NCBI RefSeq assembly: GCF_004745075.1
Contig: NZ_RHFH01000010.1
Coordinates: forward strand, 1 to 64,000
Direction: 5' to 3'
Origin: Brevibacterium sp. S111
Lineage (GTDB): Bacteria > Actinomycetota > Actinomycetes > Actinomycetales > Brevibacteriaceae
DNA length: 64,000 nt
Made by a program: the position numbers and the translations under genes. Positions within the stretch are counted from its first letter, which is position 1; each line of letters begins with the position of its first letter. Below the pieces are notes generated by a model, which saw only the letters and a list, made by a program, of their open reading frames with translations, had not been told where the DNA came from and did not search any database. Below are positions 40,774 to 50,194 of the stretch, one piece after another.

Positions 40774-43035
40774 ATGGGATTCTTTGCACGCCTGCTCAAC
40801 CGACCCGGCGCTCAAGCCGAGAAGGCAACGGGCTGGTTCGAACGAGCAGCCGACGAACTCGCCGCGGCCGGACGCGAATTCTCCGATCTCAGCGATGCAG
40901 AGCTCACCGAGGCCGCGGGCGAGGTCTTCGCTTCGGGAACTCAGCAGCAGACGCTGACCCGCTACTGTGCCCTCGCCCGGGAAGCCGGTGAACGTGCCCT
41001 GGACGAAACCGCCTATGACACGCAGCTGCGCGGCCTCATCGGCCTCCTGCAGGGCAGCATCGTGCAGATGGCCACGGGCGAAGGCAAGACCCTCGTCGGC
41101 GCTTTGGCGACTGCCGGCTACGCCCTGCAGGGACGCCGGGTCCACGTCGTCAGCGTCAACGACTACTTGGCCGTGCGCGACCGGCAGTGGATGAAGCCGC
41201 TCTTCGATCTCCTCGGTGTGCGTTCGGCGGCGATCTCCGGGTCGCAGAGCGAAGACGAACGGCGTGAAGCCTACCGGGCAGAGGTCGTCTACGCTTCGGT
41301 GACCGAAGTCGGCTTCGACGTCCTCCGTGATCGCTTCCTCACCGATGACGCGGATCTGCGCGTCCCCGAACGCGACGTCGTCATCGTCGATGAAGCCGAT
41401 TCCGTACTCATCGATGAGGCCCGAGTTCCCCTCGTCCTGGCCGGATCGGCCAGCGTCGAGGACGCCGATACGGCGATCGCGGCTCTCGTGGCCAAGCTCA
41501 GCCCCGACACCGATTTCGAGATCAGCCCGGACCGTCACGCGGTCTCACTGACCGATGCCGGAGTCGACCGGGTCGAAGAGGAACTCGATGTCGAACTCTT
41601 CGGCGAGGACTCCGAGACTCTGGCCGCCGTCAACCTCGCCCTCCACGCCCGTTCCCTGGTCAAACGCGATGTCGACTATCTCGTCGTCGATGGCCGGATC
41701 AAACTCATCTCCTCCTCCCGCGGGCGAGTGGCCGAGCTGCAGCGGTGGCCCGACGGACTCCAGGCCGCCGTCGAGGCCAAGGAGAGTCTCGGCACCACCG
41801 ACAGCGGCGAGATCCTCGACCAGATGACCGTCGAGGAGCTCATCCACGGCTATGAGACGGTGTGCGGGATGACCGGCACGGCCCTGGCCGTCGGCGACGA
41901 TCTGCGCGAATTCTACGGGCTGGAGATCGTGCCCATCGATACGCACCTGCCGGTCATCCGCATCGACGAACCCGACCGTCTCTTCACCTATCAGGAGTCG
42001 AAGGAACGCGCGATCGTCGAGGAGGTTGCGGACAGTCATGCCCGCAACCGTCCCGTGCTCATCGGTACTTCCTCGGTGGCCGAAAGCGAATCCTTGGCCC
42101 AGCGTCTCAGCGAACGTGGAATCGACGCCGCGGTGCTCAATGCGAAGGACGACACCCATGAGGCCGAGATCATCGCCGGAGCCGGTGCCCCCGGCGCGGT
42201 GACGGTGTCCACACAGATGGCCGGCCGCGGCACCGACATCCGCCTCGCCGATGACGAGGTCGCCGAGGCCGGTGGCCTGCTCGTCATCGGTGCCGGCCGC
42301 TATCCGTCATCCCGACTCGATGATCAGCTGCGCGGTCGTGCCGGTCGGCAGGGTGATCCGGGCACCTCGGTCTTCTTCACCAGTCTCGAGGACGAACTGC
42401 TCACCCGCGTGCCGGAGATCCAGCGTTTCGTCACCGAGGGCGACGAGACCGGACTCATCGACTCCAAACGCGCCCTCGCCCTCGTCGAACACGCCCAGCG
42501 CATCGCCGAGGGCCAGAACACGGCTCTCCACCGCGACACGTGGCGGTTCAACGAGCTCATGGCCAAGCAGCGGGAGCTCGTCCTCGAACGCCGCGTGCAG
42601 ATCCGCAAGGAGGACGAACCGGTCGAGCAGCTGCGCCGCGAACTCGGCGACCGAGCCGAGGACATCGTCACGGAGCATTCGGAGGCACTTCTCGTCCAGG
42701 TGCTGCGCGATGTCATGCTCTTCCACCTCGACGCTCGTTGGGTCGACCATCTCGCGTTTCTCAACGACCTGCGCGAGGGCATCCATCTGCGCACCTTCGC
42801 CCGCGAGAAGCCGCATGAGGCGTTCAATGCGGAGTCGATCCGCATCTTCTCCTCGTTCTGGTCCGATGTCATCGAGGACTCGAAGGCCACTGTCGAGAAG
42901 GCCGAGATCACCGCTGAGGGCATCGATCTCGAATCGCACGGACTCAAACGTCCGTCCTCGACGTGGACCTACCTGACCACGGAGAACGCCTTCGGTTCGG
43001 ACATCGAGAACATCGTCAAGAAGGTTCGCCGCTGA
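40774..43035 (+). CDS. secA2: Accessory preprotein translocase ATPase SecA2
   Basis: A 753-residue SecA-family motor, shorter than housekeeping SecA1 (about 850-950). The Walker A region is MATGEGKT (residues 99-106), Walker B reads VIVDEADSVLIDEA, and helicase motif VI includes QLRGRAGRQGDPG. The C-terminal zinc-binding SecB-interaction tail is missing, as expected for SecA2. SecA2 exports a subset of proteins, often with folded or special substrates. It follows the fused nuclease on the same strand, and the tatA-tatC-helY operon converges from the other side. Confidence 0.93.
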   Translation: MGFFARLLNRPGAQAEKATGWFERAADELAAAGREFSDLSDAELTEAAGEVFASGTQQQTLTRYCALAREAGERALDETAYDTQLRGLIGLLQGSIVQMATGEGKTLVGALATAGYALQGRRVHVVSVNDYLAVRDRQWMKPLFDLLGVRSAAISGSQSEDERREAYRAEVVYASVTEVGFDVLRDRFLTDDADLRVPERDVVIVDEADSVLIDEARVPLVLAGSASVEDADTAIAALVAKLSPDTDFEISPDRHAVSLTDAGVDRVEEELDVELFGEDSETLAAVNLALHARSLVKRDVDYLVVDGRIKLISSSRGRVAELQRWPDGLQAAVEAKESLGTTDSGEILDQMTVEELIHGYETVCGMTGTALAVGDDLREFYGLEIVPIDTHLPVIRIDEPDRLFTYQESKERAIVEEVADSHARNRPVLIGTSSVAESESLAQRLSERGIDAAVLNAKDDTHEAEIIAGAGAPGAVTVSTQMAGRGTDIRLADDEVAEAGGLLVIGAGRYPSSRLDDQLRGRAGRQGDPGTSVFFTSLEDELLTRVPEIQRFVTEGDETGLIDSKRALALVEHAQRIAEGQNTALHRDTWRFNELMAKQRELVLERRVQIRKEDEPVEQLRRELGDRAEDIVTEHSEALLVQVLRDVMLFHLDARWVDHLAFLNDLREGIHLRTFAREKPHEAFNAESIRIFSSFWSDVIEDSKATVEKAEITAEGIDLESHGLKRPSSTWTYLTTENAFGSDIENIVKKVRR

Positions 43036-43045
43036 GACGACGTCC

Positions 43046-43092
43046 GCGTCCGGCCCGTGAGTTGCCGGACGCGGCCCGTGAGCTGCCGGAGG
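43046..43092. terminator. Terminator and 21-bp tandem repeat between secA2 and helY
   Basis: GCGTCCGGC (43046-43054) pairs with GCCGGACGC (43064-43072). Overlapping this, CGGCCCGTGAG(T/C)TGCCGGA(C/G)G is repeated in tandem at 43051-43071 and 43072-43092. It sits between convergent genes. Confidence 0.65.
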
Positions 43093-43101
43093 CGGCTCGG
43101 G

Positions 43102-45822
43102 TCAGGAGTCGGCGACGACACCCCGGCGGATGGCGTTGACCGTCCGCCGGATCCTCACCGCGGTGTCATCGTCGATGACTTCGGCGACCTGACCGAGCAG
43201 ATCGAGGCTCTGCTTCGCCCAGCGGACGAAGTCACCGGCGGCGATATCGCTGCCCCGCAGCGACTCCGAGAGGGTCTTGCCCTCCGTCCACCGATACATC
43301 GGCTTGATGAGCCCGCGGTCCGGTTCCTCGGTTGTGTCGAGAGCGTGCTGTTCCTCGAGGTGGAAGAGCCGGCGCCAGGTCGTCTCCGCCTCATCGCAGA
43401 CGACCTTGAGATCAGCGCTCGGCGCCCGATGCGCGTGCAGGGTGTCCCGGCGCGACTGGAAGACGAAGATCGATGCGAAGGCCGCGAGTTCGGGCTCATT
43501 GAGCTTCTCCCACAGACCGGCACGGATCGTCAGTGCCACCAGCAGATCCCGTTCACCGTAGATGCGGCGCAGCATCGTTGACTCGGCGGGATCGAAGCCG
43601 AGGCCGCGCAGCACGTCCTGAACGCGTTCGAACACCAGCGCGATCGACGTGGTGCGCCCCTCGATGCGAGCGATGAGGGAATCGTTCTCCCGGATGAGCT
43701 TGTCGGCGCGATTGGCCCATCGGGCATGCACCTCCCGATCCGGGCAGTCGTGACACGGATGCGCCCGCATCTGTGCCTGCAGCTCGGCCACGGTGGTGTT
43801 CTCACCCTCGCGGTCCCGCTTCGACTCCCAGTGCGCATCCGGGTCGACGCGACCATCGGCGACGGCGGATTCGAGGATCGACAGCAGCTGTCTGCGGTCG
43901 CCGGCCTGCCGATGGTTGAACTTCTTGGGCACCCGAATACGTCCTTGAGAGGCCACCGGTGCGGTGACCTCATGCGGGCGCAGGTGCCACACCTTGCCCT
44001 GCTCGGTGAGCACGGTCGGCAGCCGGGAGACTCCGTCACGGCTGCTCATCGGGGCGATGATCACGGCCCGACCGCCGACCCGCTTGGCCGGCATCGTCAC
44101 CACATCACCGATCTTGAGGGCAGTGAGGGATTCGACGATATCGCGCTGCCTGTTCCGCGATTTCGTCCGGGTCTCCTGCTTCTGGGTGTCCGAGATCGCC
44201 CGGCGCAGACCCGCGTATTCGGAGAAGTCACCGAGATCGCAGTGCATGGACTTCTCGTAGGCTGCGATCGTCGTTTCGTTCTTGCGGACTTTCCGCGCCA
44301 GACCGACGACGGCCTTATCGGCCTGGAACTGCGCGAACGAGGTCTCGAGCACCTTCGCAGCCTCCGCCGAGCTCATCCGTGAGAGCAGATTCGCGGTCAT
44401 ATTGTAGGTCGGTCCGAACGCCGAGTTCAGTGCATATGACCGGTTCGACGCGAGTGCGGCGAGCTCGCTGACCTCGATGGTCGGATGCCAGACGACGACG
44501 GAATGCCCGATGCGGTCGATGCCGCGACGTCCGGCGCGACCGGTCAGCTGCGTGTACTCCCCCGGAGTGATCATGACATGGGCTTCGCCGTTGAACTTCA
44601 CGAGCTTCTCGAGCACCACCGTGCGCGCCGGCATGTTGATGCCCAGGGCAAGGGTCTCCGTGGCGAAGACGACCTTGATGATCCCCTGTGAGAACAGTTC
44701 CTCGACGAGCTGTTTGAACTGCGGGATCATGCCCGCATGATGAGCGGCCACGCCGAGCAGCAGTCCTTCGCGGAAGGTGTGGTAGCCGAGGATGCCCAGG
44801 TCTTCGTCGGCCAGCTCTTCGCGCAGGGATTCGAGCGCGGCGTTGACGATCGTCTTCTCATCCCGCGAGTTCAGGTCGACCCCGGTGCTCAGATACTGTT
44901 CGACGGCTTCGTCGCAGCCGTTGCGGGAGAAGATGAACATGATCGCCGGCAGCATGGCCGCCTCGGCGAGGGACGCGACGACCTGGGTGTGGCTGGGACG
45001 GCGGAACCGGGCGCGGGTGGCGCGAGCACGCTTCGAACGCGGTCCACCGTGGGTGCGGGTGGCGTGATTGAGTGCGGGGTCGATCCGGTCCGAGTCGGCG
45101 TGTGTGAACAGGTCAAACATGCGGTGGCCGACGAGGACGTGGTTGACCAGAGGCACCGGGCGGTGGCTGGTCGACACGATCGTCGTGGGTCCCCTGACCT
45201 CACGCAGCCACGCTCCGAACTCCTCCACATTCGACACCGTCGCCGACAGCGACACCATCTGCACGCGGTCAGGCAGATGGATGATAACCTCTTCCCACAC
45301 CGGTCCGCGGAACCTGTCGGCGAGGTAGTGGACTTCGTCGAGGACGACGAACCCGAGGTCGGACAGGCCCGCCACATCGTTGTAGAGCATGTTGCGCAGC
45401 ACTTCGGTGGTCATCACGATGATCGGCGCGTCCCGACGGATGGTCGTGTCCCCCGTGAGCAGGCCCACGTTCTCCGGACCGTGGACGGCAGAGAGGTCGT
45501 TGAACTTCTGGTTGCTCAGCGCTTTGATCGGCGTCGTGTAGAAGATGCGTTTGCCCTGGCCGCGGGCGAGCTCGACGGCGAATTCGGCGATGAGCGTCTT
45601 CCCGGCTCCCGTCGGAGCGGTGACGAGGACGTCCTCACCTTCCTGCAGGTGGCTGCACGCTTCGATCTGGAAGTCGTCGAGTTCGAATTCGGTGCGCGAC
45701 ATGAACTGCCCCAAAGGGGTGCGCGCGAATTCGGAGCGAGCTCGGAATTCAGCGTAGGCGGCGGAGGGACTCAGCGTCTCTTCCGCGGCGGTCGGATCCG
45801 AGGGGTGAGTGGAATCAGTCAT
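43102..45822 (-). CDS. helY: DEAD/DEAH-box RNA helicase HelY (Ski2/Mtr4-like)
   Basis: A 906-residue Ski2-type helicase. Motifs: APTGAGKT (residues 69-76), LDEVHYL (DEVH box), SATVSN, and QLTGRAGRRGID. The C-terminal half has the helical DSHCT-like region (WAKQSLDLLGQVAEV, RRTVNAIRRGVV). Actinobacterial HelY is assumed to unwind RNA, but the physiological substrate is not well known. The ATG at 45822 overlaps the tatC stop by eight bases, so it is coupled with tatA-tatC. Confidence 0.93.
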   Translation of the reverse strand: MTDSTHPSDPTAAEETLSPSAAYAEFRARSEFARTPLGQFMSRTEFELDDFQIEACSHLQEGEDVLVTAPTGAGKTLIAEFAVELARGQGKRIFYTTPIKALSNQKFNDLSAVHGPENVGLLTGDTTIRRDAPIIVMTTEVLRNMLYNDVAGLSDLGFVVLDEVHYLADRFRGPVWEEVIIHLPDRVQMVSLSATVSNVEEFGAWLREVRGPTTIVSTSHRPVPLVNHVLVGHRMFDLFTHADSDRIDPALNHATRTHGGPRSKRARATRARFRRPSHTQVVASLAEAAMLPAIMFIFSRNGCDEAVEQYLSTGVDLNSRDEKTIVNAALESLREELADEDLGILGYHTFREGLLLGVAAHHAGMIPQFKQLVEELFSQGIIKVVFATETLALGINMPARTVVLEKLVKFNGEAHVMITPGEYTQLTGRAGRRGIDRIGHSVVVWHPTIEVSELAALASNRSYALNSAFGPTYNMTANLLSRMSSAEAAKVLETSFAQFQADKAVVGLARKVRKNETTIAAYEKSMHCDLGDFSEYAGLRRAISDTQKQETRTKSRNRQRDIVESLTALKIGDVVTMPAKRVGGRAVIIAPMSSRDGVSRLPTVLTEQGKVWHLRPHEVTAPVASQGRIRVPKKFNHRQAGDRRQLLSILESAVADGRVDPDAHWESKRDREGENTTVAELQAQMRAHPCHDCPDREVHARWANRADKLIRENDSLIARIEGRTTSIALVFERVQDVLRGLGFDPAESTMLRRIYGERDLLVALTIRAGLWEKLNEPELAAFASIFVFQSRRDTLHAHRAPSADLKVVCDEAETTWRRLFHLEEQHALDTTEEPDRGLIKPMYRWTEGKTLSESLRGSDIAAGDFVRWAKQSLDLLGQVAEVIDDDTAVRIRRTVNAIRRGVVADS

Positions 45823-46657
45823 TCTTCTCTTCGTCAGTGAGTTCGTCCTCGTCGACCCACAGGCCCTGTTCGATGAGGCGCTTCTTGCGTCGGCGGTCGT
45901 TGAAGACACAGATCGCCCACGCCACGCAGAACAGCGTCATCATGGGGATGACGAGGAAGAACATGGACATGGCATCGGGGGTCGGGGTGGCGATCGCCGC
46001 GAACAGGAAGACGAGCATGACGATGATGCGCCAGGACTTCTTGATCCGGTCCGCCGAGAGGATTCCCAGCATGTTCAGTCCCACCATGAGCACCGGCAGG
46101 ACGAAGGCGAGACCGAACACGACGATGATGATCATCACGAAGCTCAGATAGTCCTGAGCCGGGATGATGTTCGTCCCGCCTTCGGGTGTGAACGAGGTCA
46201 GTGCCTTGACGGCGTTGGGCAGGGCGAAGAACGCCATCGTCGACCCGGCCAGGAACAGTGGAATCGCGGCGCCGAGGAAGCCCAACGAATAGAACTTCTC
46301 CTTGCGCTTGAGCCCGGGCACGATGAACGCCCAGATCTCGTAGAGCCAGATGGGGCAGGAGATGAAGAGACCGATGAAGAACGAGAGTTTGATCTTCAGG
46401 TCGAAGGGGGACGCGACTCCGGCGAAATTGATCTCTGCCATCCGGCCCCCGTTGTCGCGGATGGTCCGTATCGGCTCCTGCAGGATGTCGAGCACAGGGT
46501 CGTAGAGGAACCAGCCGCCGACCGCACCCAGGACGATGGCGGCGGCTGCGATGATGACGCGGTTGCGCAACTCGACGAGGTGCCCGACGACGGGCATCTT
46601 CTTCTCAGGGTTCTTCTTCTGTGCTCGCGAGGCTTTCCGCTGACTGTTCTCTTTCAC
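45815..46657 (-). CDS. tatC: Twin-arginine translocase subunit TatC
   Basis: The receptor subunit of the Tat pathway that exports folded proteins. The 280-residue protein has six membrane helices, begins the fold at MPVVGHLVELRNRVIIAAAA, and has the family's conserved PIWLYEIWAFIVPGL segment. A basic N-terminus (KENSQRKASRAQKKNPEKK) precedes the first helix. The GTG start overlaps the tatA stop as GTGA. Confidence 0.96.
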   Translation of the reverse strand: MKENSQRKASRAQKKNPEKKMPVVGHLVELRNRVIIAAAAIVLGAVGGWFLYDPVLDILQEPIRTIRDNGGRMAEINFAGVASPFDLKIKLSFFIGLFISCPIWLYEIWAFIVPGLKRKEKFYSLGFLGAAIPLFLAGSTMAFFALPNAVKALTSFTPEGGTNIIPAQDYLSFVMIIIVVFGLAFVLPVLMVGLNMLGILSADRIKKSWRIIVMLVFLFAAIATPTPDAMSMFFLVIPMMTLFCVAWAICVFNDRRRKKRLIEQGLWVDEDELTDEEKND

Positions 46658-46941
46658 TTCTCGTGAGACTGCGGGTCCTGCTTCTCTCGACTCGACTCGT
46701 CGGAGCCGGTGGCCCCACCGGTGGCCTTGTCCGAGTCGGTCGAGGAGTTCTGGTTCAGGGCTCCCGGTTCGGTGGACTTCGTCGCCGAAGCGTCCTCATC
46801 GTCGCGCAGGTCCTTGACCTCGGACTTGAAGATCTTCATCGACTGTCCCAGGCTTCGAGCCAGCTGCGGCAGTTTGGGCGCGCCGAAGATGATCACGATG
46901 ATGAGGATCACGATCGCGATCTGCACGAAACTTGGTTTCAT
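46654..46941 (-). CDS. tatA: Sec-independent translocase protein TatA
   Basis: The pore-forming small Tat subunit. The 95-residue protein has a single membrane helix near residues 4-20 (FVQIAIVILIIVIIFG), the hinge GAPKLPQLARSLGQSMKIFKSE, and an acidic Ser/Asp-rich tail. No tatB is in the window, in keeping with many actinobacteria that place tatB elsewhere. It heads tatA-tatC-helY. Confidence 0.95.
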   Translation of the reverse strand: MKPSFVQIAIVILIIVIIFGAPKLPQLARSLGQSMKIFKSEVKDLRDDEDASATKSTEPGALNQNSSTDSDKATGGATGSDESSREKQDPQSHEK

Positions 46942-47026
46942 TGGGAGCTCCTTGGTTTGTTGATGCTGTGACGATTCTACGCTGTGCGGCTGAGCCTTTC
47001 ATCCTCATCCGCAGGCGGTTCACCGC

Positions 47027-47914
47027 TCAGCCGAGTCGTCGCAGTGCCTCCGCGACCGCATCGGTGTCGTCGATCTCGGTGATGACATCGGCGTGGCAGA
47101 GCAGGAACCGGCTCAGCCAGTCGACCGAGTGCACGAGCAGACGCACGCGCACACTCGTCTCACCGTTTTCGAAGTATTCACGTGTCGTCACGTCGAGTTC
47201 ATCGGCCAGCCAGGCTCCCCTGCCGGAGAAGCCGAGGGTGACCTCGTGGGATCGAGTGGTCGATTCGCTCACCGACAGCGGCGGATGGGCCGTGAGCTCC
47301 CATGCTCTGATGCTGCCGAGTGCGAACCGGCGCGGTGCCCCGGCCGAGTAGCACCAGGCGTCGACGTACCAGTCGGAACCGGGCACCAGGTTCGTCGGAG
47401 CGATGATCCGGGTGGTCAGTTCGTCACGGGAGGCCACATAGTAGTCGATCTGCAGCGCCGTCTCTTCGTCAACGGCCTTCTGCAGCGCACTCAGCAGCTC
47501 TTCGTCGACGTCGATGGGGCTGACGTCGACGGCGGTGCGCAGGTTCTCGCCCGCCGCAAGCCGGAGCTTGTCCGCGGCCGAGGCCACGGCCTCGGAGTCC
47601 AGCCCTGGCAGCGAGGAGAGCAGTTCGAGGGCGAGCACGAGGACGCCGGCTTCCTCCGCGCTCAGACGCACCGGCACGGAGACCTCCTCGGCGTTGGAGA
47701 CGAAGATCTGCCCGCCCTCCCAACTCGCGTCGATGAGGTCATCGGGCATGTGCCCGGGCCGTCCTGTGACGAAGAGGAGCTGAAGGTCGTCGATGAGGGT
47801 GTCGGAGTCGATGCCGAAATACGCGGCTGTGTCCTCGAGATCCGCGCCGGGATGGTCATCGAGGTAGGGCACGAGGCTGAGCAGCCTCGTCAGTCGCTCA
47901 CGCGCTGAGGACAC
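47027..47914 (-). CDS. pafC: WYL-domain regulator PafC
   Basis: A 295-residue HTH-WYL protein; with PafB it forms the DNA-damage-responsive activator PafBC. The N-terminal winged helix (ARERLTRLLSLVPYLDDHPG) is followed by a WYL domain (YYVASRDELTTRIIAPTNLV, DWYVDAWC) and a WCX C-terminal part. GTG 47914 is chosen because GGAGG stands five bases upstream. It overlaps the 3' end of pafB by 17 bases. It lies between tatA and pafB in the order known from Mycobacterium. Confidence 0.92.
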   Translation of the reverse strand: MSSARERLTRLLSLVPYLDDHPGADLEDTAAYFGIDSDTLIDDLQLLFVTGRPGHMPDDLIDASWEGGQIFVSNAEEVSVPVRLSAEEAGVLVLALELLSSLPGLDSEAVASAADKLRLAAGENLRTAVDVSPIDVDEELLSALQKAVDEETALQIDYYVASRDELTTRIIAPTNLVPGSDWYVDAWCYSAGAPRRFALGSIRAWELTAHPPLSVSESTTRSHEVTLGFSGRGAWLADELDVTTREYFENGETSVRVRLLVHSVDWLSRFLLCHADVITEIDDTDAVAEALRRLG

Positions 47915-48920
47915 TGGCACCTCCGAGGCGGTTGAGGGATGCACGGATCTCATCGCGGCGCTGGTCCACGGCACGGACGAGTTCGGGCGGTGACACCGCT
48001 TCGACGGCGTCGCCGAAGCCGACGATCTCGGCCGCGAGCGTGTCGACATCGGAGAACTCGATGATCACCGCATCGTCATCGACGCGCACCTGCCGGCGTC
48101 GAAGCGGGTCGGCCCGGTGGGCGCGGATGTGCAGCTTCGCCTCGGCGACGACCGCCATCTCCGAACTCGACTGCAGAGCCAGTTGAGGTGAGAAGTCCTC
48201 GGGGATCGTGTAATCGCCGGGCTCACGTCCGCCGAGTTTCGCGATTCCGCCCTCGACGCGGGAGAGACGGAAGGTCCGACGTGCCTGCCGATCGAGGTCG
48301 AAACCGAAGAGGTAGACGCGATCGCCGCGGCTGAGCAGGGCGTAGGGTTCCAGACGCACCTTGCGCGCGGTCTGTCCGGGTTTGTGGTAGCGGAAGCCGA
48401 TGGCTTCGCGGGCGTTGATGTGGTGGAGGGCGTCGGCGAAGTTCGCACTGGCGAGTCTGCGTGCGGCAGAGCCCGGATCCACCTGCGCACGCTCGGCACC
48501 CTGCTGGTCGAGGTCGATGCCCAAGGCCCGAAGCTTCGTCAGCGCCTGCGCACTGGAGTCGCCGAGTTCGGTCTCCGACCAGAAGGCGGCCGCGACCGTG
48601 ACGGCAGCGGCCTCGGCCGGAGTGAGATCGACCTCGTCCATCGCATAGTCGGCGGTCGAGATCCGGTAACCGGTCTCTCCCGCGTCTCCGTACGCATCGT
48701 GTTCGGCACGGGTGGCGATCGTGATGCCCATATGCCGCAGCAGCTCTTTGTCGCGAGAGAACTTGCGGTCGAAGGCGACCTCGTCGAGCCCCGTGTAACC
48801 GTCGATGGCGCTCATCAGGGTCTTGCGAGAGACCCATCCGCGGGAGGCGCGCAGAGCGATGAGCAGGTTCATCAGCCGTTCCGTCTGCTGTCTCTGTCTG
48901 CTGGTGCGGGGTGTGTTCAC
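47898..48920 (-). CDS. pafB: WYL-domain regulator PafB
   Basis: The partner of PafC. The 340-residue protein begins with the HTH part (SRQRQQTERLMNLLIALRAS), then a WYL domain (GFRYHKPGQTARKVRLEPYAL, RVYLFGFDLDRQARRTFRL). PafBC activates RecA-independent DNA-repair genes in mycobacteria after binding single-stranded DNA. The start GTG 48920 is preceded by GGTGG. It is divergent from the DUF3866 gene across 40 bases. Although named for the locus, it is not part of pupylation biochemistry. Confidence 0.92.
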   Translation of the reverse strand: MNTPRTSRQRQQTERLMNLLIALRASRGWVSRKTLMSAIDGYTGLDEVAFDRKFSRDKELLRHMGITIATRAEHDAYGDAGETGYRISTADYAMDEVDLTPAEAAAVTVAAAFWSETELGDSSAQALTKLRALGIDLDQQGAERAQVDPGSAARRLASANFADALHHINAREAIGFRYHKPGQTARKVRLEPYALLSRGDRVYLFGFDLDRQARRTFRLSRVEGGIAKLGGREPGDYTIPEDFSPQLALQSSSEMAVVAEAKLHIRAHRADPLRRRQVRVDDDAVIIEFSDVDTLAAEIVGFGDAVEAVSPPELVRAVDQRRDEIRASLNRLGGASVLSA

Positions 48921-48947
48921 GATTCCACCGTAACCTAGGCCGGGCGA

Positions 48948-48953
48948 TAGTCT
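48948..48953 (+). promoter_or_regulatory. -10-like element for the DUF3866 gene
   Basis: TAGTCT ends seven bases before ATG 48961, which suggests a leaderless mRNA. An opposed TAGGTT (48937-48932) could serve pafB. Confidence 0.35.
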
Positions 48954-48960
48954 TGGCACC

Positions 48961-50085
48961 ATGATTCATTGGCGCAAAGGAATCGCCGCAGCGATTCGCT
49001 CCACCCGGCCAGGATACACAGACGTCGCCGTCGAACTGGACCGGGCGCTGCCGGGCACAGATGTGACCTCCATCCGCGCGATCGCCTACACCGATGCTGT
49101 CGGCCATCCGCAGGTCGGAGACTCGGTGATCGTCAATGTCTCGGCATTGGCCAAGCGCTTGGGCACCGGAGGTTTCGGTCTCATCGTCGCACTGCCCGAG
49201 GCGCTTCCCGCCGACCCGCCCGAAGGCCCCGGACATCTGGTCAAGGACCGCTATTCGCCCCTGCAGACGATGGTGCTCGGCGTCGATGATCAGGAATCCG
49301 AACACCATGCCGTCCTCGCTGAGGCGGAGCACCTGGACGGCATGCCCGTCGTCGTGGCCGATCTGCATTCGGCGCTGCCGGCTGTGATCGCCGGCATCCG
49401 CGCCGTCGACCCCTCCCTGTCCGTGGCGTATGTGCTCAGCGACGGTGCCGCCTTGCCCGCCCCGTTCTCACAGGCGGTGGCCGGGCTCAAGGAAGCCGGA
49501 TGGCTGACGGGATCGATCAGCACCGGGCAGTCCTGGGGAGGTGACCTCGAAGCGGTGACCGTCCACACCGGTCTGCTCGCCGCCCGACACGTGATGGGGG
49601 CCGACATCACCATCGTCGCGCAGGGGCCCGGGAACCTCGGCACCGGCACGAAGTACGGCTATTCGGGGCTCGTCACCGGGGACCATCTCAATGCCGCAGC
49701 CCTGCTCGGCGGGCGCCCGATCGGCCTGCTGCGGATGTCGAATGCCGATGCCCGCGGCCGCCACTTCGGCATCTCCCACCATTCGCTGACCCCGCTGACC
49801 GAGATCGCACGGCCGGGGATGACCGTGCCGGTGCCCGACTTCTCCACCCTCACCGAGGCGGAGCTGGCCGAGATGGATCCGGAGCCGACCGTCGTCGTCG
49901 ACACCGTGGACCGACAGCTGGGCAGCCTGGTCATGCACGATCTCGTCGACGTCGACTTGAGCGGTCTGTGGGCGGAGCTGGGCTCCTCCCCCGTCGGACT
50001 GTCGACCATGGGGCGAAAGCTGCCGGCCGATGCGGCATCGTTCCTCGCCGCGGCCGCCGCGGGGCGCTTGGCCGCCGAACTCTGA
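48961..50085 (+). CDS. DUF3866 family protein
   Basis: A 374-residue actinobacterial protein of the DUF3866 family, near pafBC in many genomes. Recognisable parts are VNVSALAKRLGTGGFGL, GHLVKDRYSPLQTMVLGVDDQ, TIVAQGPGNLGTGTKYGYSG and RMSNADARGRHFGISHHSLTPL. No membrane segment or known catalytic motif is evident. It is divergent from pafB and convergent with the FKBP gene. Function unknown. Confidence 0.85.
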   Translation: MIHWRKGIAAAIRSTRPGYTDVAVELDRALPGTDVTSIRAIAYTDAVGHPQVGDSVIVNVSALAKRLGTGGFGLIVALPEALPADPPEGPGHLVKDRYSPLQTMVLGVDDQESEHHAVLAEAEHLDGMPVVVADLHSALPAVIAGIRAVDPSLSVAYVLSDGAALPAPFSQAVAGLKEAGWLTGSISTGQSWGGDLEAVTVHTGLLAARHVMGADITIVAQGPGNLGTGTKYGYSGLVTGDHLNAAALLGGRPIGLLRMSNADARGRHFGISHHSLTPLTEIARPGMTVPVPDFSTLTEAELAEMDPEPTVVVDTVDRQLGSLVMHDLVDVDLSGLWAELGSSPVGLSTMGRKLPADAASFLAAAAAGRLAAEL

Positions 50086-50148
50086 ATCCCGGCCTCGAGT
50101 TCCCGACCGAAATCTGTCTCCCGCATCGAATCGGACAGATCAGACACG

Positions 50149-50178
50149 TGTGGCCGGGCTCCGAAGAGCCCGGCCACA
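50149..50178. terminator. Bidirectional terminator between DUF3866 and FKBP genes
   Basis: TGTGGCCGGGCTC (50149-50161) is perfectly complementary to 50166-50178 with a CGAA loop, between convergent genes. Confidence 0.85.
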
Positions 50179-50194
50179 GTCGTCATGCGAACGG

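Noticed and set aside
47915..48049. Longer PafC start at 48049
   Set aside because: It would overlap pafB by 150 bases with low-complexity sequence; GTG 47914 has a good binding site and fits the family N-terminus.
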